From Ciona savignyi (Eukaryota > Chordata > Ascidiacea > Phlebobranchia > Cionidae): 64,000 nt of DNA. The notes under the pieces were generated by a model. That model was not told where the DNA came from. It did not search any database and saw only the letters and a program-made list of their open reading frames with translations. Shown piece by piece: positions 62,901 through 64,000 of the stretch. The position numbers were made by a program, and so were the translations under genes. The DNA lies in contig CH003386.1 in NCBI GenBank assembly GCA_000149265.1, positions 377,989 through 441,988 of the forward strand. The letters run 5' to 3'. How positions within the stretch are numbered: position 1 is the first letter of the stretch; the number at the start of each line of letters is the position of its first letter.

Positions 62901-64000
62901 AACTTAGTTCCTGAATCCTGCAACATACCTGTACAGGTGGGAGGGTTGTCTGACCACAAGCCAGTTTCAAGGCAAGTCAGCTGTCTGGAGCCGACCATGG
63001 TGAAGCCTGATGGGCAGCTATATGTCGCAACTTGGTCAACAAAGTATTGAGCTTGTGGCTGAAGCAATGTTACATCTTGATTTGTAGCAGGAGGGGTGCA
63101 AGTTATTTCTGAGAAATTAAAAACAATGTTATTGATATCTAGTATATAACCTGAAATATTCAGTTCAAAATTTATTTTAACACAACTAATATTGTAAAAA
63201 CTCATTTTAAAAGAGTACATAATAGTAAAAAAACACAAATTCTTTTAAAAAGACATTTTAACAAATAATGCAAAGAAAAAAAATCACAATATAAATTTTT
63301 TAATTTTCTAAATAAATTTGCTTTACTTAGATTATTTTTTCGTTTGTAAGGTAGATAGGCATTAACCTTTTGGGTACTTAGGAACTTACGTGTGCAGGTA
63401 TGCCCATTTCCAGAGTATTTATCATTACATGTGCATGTAAATGAGCCCATTTGGTTCTGACAAGATGCATTCGGATCACATGGGTTATTCGCAGGGTTTG
63501 AGCATTCATTGATATCTGTCAGTAAATAAAAGGGTTCTGACTTAATTTTGGATACTAAACAATATAGAACTATACCAAAAACTATGGTTGCATGTCAGCG
63601 CTAAACAAATGTCATCGAAGACTGAACTTTATTTTAAAACAGCAGATAGGCAAAATAGGCAATTTTTTTAAGTTCTGCTTACTTAAAAAGTCCACAAGTT
63701 AAACTCTACAGACAATCGCTACCGCCAAGACCACAAATTTTTAAAATTAGTTCAGCAATGATTTATATTAACCAAAGACTAGCATCAGACTAGTACTGCT
63801 GACACAAACTTGTGGTATTAACACAGATCTACCATGAACATTACCGATCAATAGAAACGTATGACCAATGCATTTAAGGTTGAATAATATAGGCAAAATT
63901 CACCCACCATTGCATGTGGGTTCTGTGCTGGACCATTCTCCGTTGTTTTCGCAAATAATAGTTTCATCACCCTGAAGTTGGTATCCTGGATTGCATCTGT
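25073..64000 (-). CDS. Giant CCP/EGF-array, vWD-C8-TIL, CILP-like matrix protein (gene F), 5' end beyond window
   Basis: In transcription order: 36 CCP exons alternating with 35 EGF exons (64000 down to 34174), then vWD (33832-32758), C8 (32550-31936), TIL (31654-31293), further cysteine-rich exons (31166-30001) and a CILP-like C-terminus (29901-25073, TAA stop). About 93 exons and 4,600 residues are inside the window. No start codon or signal peptide is seen, so the N-terminus is upstream. No transmembrane segment follows the CILP part, so the protein is most likely secreted into extracellular matrix. EGF domains carry the calcium-binding D-x-[DN]-E-C start and mostly the C-x-N-x4-[FY]-x-C-x-C beta-hydroxylation pattern. 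Four one-base frame breaks (CCP6, EGF20, EGF35, first vWD exon) and a 100-N gap in CCP15 interrupt the model. The domain order differs from vertebrate CILP, which has thrombospondin and Ig modules instead of this array. One gene is inferred from unbroken exon phase; transcripts would decide. Confidence 0.85.
30287..30325. repeat. Short direct repeat in a gene F intron
   Basis: ACTGTTCCTTGAGCAAC occurs twice, 21 bases apart, in the intron between exons 30577-30747 and 30001-30082. Confidence 0.6.
30514..30560. repeat. Two-copy 23-base tandem repeat
   Basis: TCAAGTTAGTTTTAGCC and TCAAGTTAATTTTAGCC, each followed by AAATTT, in tandem with a period of 23. They lie just downstream of the donor of exon 30577-30747. 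Confidence 0.6.
31936..32550 (-). other. C8 domain of gene F
   Basis: Two exons (32412-32550 and 31936-32065). Cysteine pattern: [22 protein letters not shown], then [18 protein letters not shown]. It follows the vWD domain directly, the standard order in VWF, mucins and related proteins. Confidence 0.85.
32758..33832 (-). other. vWD domain of gene F, first exon with an apparent one-base insertion
   Basis: Exons 33674-33832, 33480-33587, 33192-33363 and 32758-32875. Hallmarks are [56 protein letters not shown] and [14 protein letters not shown]. This is the calcium-binding, disulfide-rich assembly domain found in von Willebrand factor and gel-forming mucins. In the first exon the frame changes between TFD and GHHFEF. 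Skipping the base at 33771 joins them and gives a phase 0 end that fits the next exon. Without that, the exon runs into a stop. Confidence 0.88.
34174..40100 (-). other. Gene F array, EGF29 to CCP36 (C-terminal end of the array)
   Basis: EGF29 39978-40100, CCP30 39631-39813, EGF30 39223-39348, CCP31 38767-38952, EGF31 38357-38476, CCP32 37670-37852, EGF32 37318-37440, CCP33 36889-37071, EGF33 36497-36616, CCP34 36015-36197, EGF34 35435-35557, CCP35 35155-35334, EGF35 34608-34731 (frame break), CCP36 34174-34359. EGF33 is divergent: the usual G-Y after the fifth cysteine is G-H ([12 protein letters not shown]). CCP36 splices in phase 1 directly to the vWD region. Confidence 0.9.
34608..34731 (-). 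other. EGF35 exon with apparent one-base insertion
   Basis: The exon is 124 nt. The frame is normal to GYSGDGTS, then reads L and stop. Skipping the base at 34615 gives T-S-C-N and a phase 1 donor (GTAAGT). Confidence 0.8.
40538..46265 (-). other. Gene F array, EGF21 to CCP29
   Basis: EGF21 46140-46265, CCP22 45887-46072, EGF22 45623-45748, CCP23 45102-45284, EGF23 44843-44959, CCP24 44461-44646, EGF24 44012-44134, CCP25 43496-43675, EGF25 43128-43250, CCP26 42784-42963, EGF26 42518-42643, CCP27 42152-42334, EGF27 41670-41789, CCP28 41357-41536, EGF28 41029-41148, CCP29 40538-40717. All are intact, multiples of three and phase 1-1. EGF25 and EGF27 start D-D-N-E-C or D-D-D-E-C in place of D-I-N-E-C. 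Confidence 0.92.
47261..47381 (-). other. EGF20 exon with apparent one-base insertion
   Basis: The exon is 121 nt. The frame is normal to NVGYSGD and then reads WNFILYT without the sixth cysteine. Dropping one T of the pair at 47280-47281 gives G-I-L-S-C-T and a phase 1 donor. Confidence 0.8.
51279..51416 (-). other. EGF16 exon with CCP-like tail
   Basis: 138 nt against 117-126 for the others. The fifth-to-sixth cysteine loop, normally G-Y-x-G-x-G-x-x-C, reads [14 protein letters not shown]. The extra A-D-E-P-T-C resembles the end of the adjacent CCP16 (SADEPSC). It stays in frame and keeps all six cysteines. Confidence 0.8.
52546..52645. other. Assembly gap of 100 N
   Basis: Exactly 100 N, the usual placeholder for a gap of unknown size. 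It removes most of CCP15, of which only the first residues ([11 protein letters not shown]) remain at 52646-52680. Sequence between EGF15 and the gap shows no clean CCP ending, so additional exons could be hidden here. Confidence 0.95.
55846..55891. repeat. Two-copy 25-base tandem repeat
   Basis: ATTGTATTGTTTGTTATTG is repeated with a 25-base period in the intron between EGF11 and CCP11; a minisatellite-like, T-rich stretch. Confidence 0.6.
58116..64000 (-). other. Gene F array, CCP1 to CCP8 with EGF1 to EGF7
   Basis: Exons in transcription order: CCP1 >63908, EGF1 63390-63515, CCP2 62929-63108, EGF2 62566-62682, CCP3 62123-62302, EGF3 61877-62002, CCP4 61593-61772, EGF4 61190-61309, CCP5 60825-61007, EGF5 60369-60494, CCP6 59942-60126 (frame break), EGF6 59447-59569, CCP7 59102-59284, EGF7 58636-58758, CCP8 58116-58298. 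Each CCP shows four cysteines with a G-Y and a W-S motif before the last Cys. Each EGF shows six cysteines. Except for CCP6, exon lengths are multiples of three and both boundaries are phase 1. Confidence 0.9.
59942..60126 (-). other. CCP6 exon with apparent one-base deletion
   Basis: The exon is 185 nt where its neighbours are multiples of three. The frame reads correctly through [10 protein letters not shown], then loses the final P-P-T-C-E-G ending after a C4-T-C5 run (59953-59962). One extra base restores both the last cysteine and the phase 1 donor. It is either a homopolymer error or a real lesion. Confidence 0.8.

Noticed and set aside
34174-64000. Identification of the CCP/EGF array as SVEP1 or as a variable complement-receptor-like gene
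   Set aside because: The strict CCP-EGF alternation and the vWD-CILP end do not match those architectures. CCP content alone is not diagnostic.
34174-64000. CRISPR-like regularly spaced repeats
   Set aside because: The regular spacing comes from protein-coding domain exons and introns of variable length in a eukaryotic gene.

Overview
This is an animal nuclear genome window, AT-rich, with short GT-AG introns, compact genes and multidomain secreted proteins built from vWA, CUB, CCP (sushi), EGF, vWD and CILP-type modules. It also carries clear homologues of human C2orf81 and NRBF2. Base composition, gene size and gene content suggest an invertebrate chordate, most likely an ascidian such as Ciona. 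That is an inference; no species marker was tested. One 100-N assembly gap lies at 52546-52645.

Layout. (A) <1-5597, minus: a secreted vWA-CUB-vWA protein whose 3' end is off the window. (B) 6166-9212 and (C) 10427-13893, both minus: tandem paralogues of about 430 residues, each a signal peptide plus FG-GAP/VCBS repeats, with matching ten-exon structures. (D) 14408-18892, plus: the C2orf81 homologue in ten exons, head-to-head with C. (E) 19789-24346, plus: the NRBF2/Atg38-type autophagy adaptor in seven exons. Its third intron holds a decayed piggyBac transposon (20815 to about 22738). (F) 25073 to >64000, minus: the 3' part of a giant extracellular-matrix-type gene, convergent with E.

Gene F fills 60% of the window. 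In transcription order it has 36 CCP exons alternating strictly with 35 calcium-binding EGF exons, one domain per exon and all phase 1-1. Then come a vWD-C8-TIL unit, cysteine-rich exons, and a C-terminal region that closely resembles vertebrate cartilage intermediate layer protein (CILP). About 4,600 residues lie inside the window and the N-terminus is upstream of it. The array shows nested block duplications at offsets of 6, 8 and 10 CCP+EGF pairs. Four single-base reading-frame breaks occur in F (CCP6, EGF20, EGF35 and the first vWD exon) and none in genes A-E.

Exon models were built by hand from reading frame, GT/AG boundaries and phase agreement. For B, C, D and E every internal phase closes and the total length is a multiple of three. 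A, B, C and F encode secreted or matrix adhesion proteins. D and E are intracellular and unrelated to them. No bacterial-type system, CRISPR array or confident tRNA/rRNA gene was seen.
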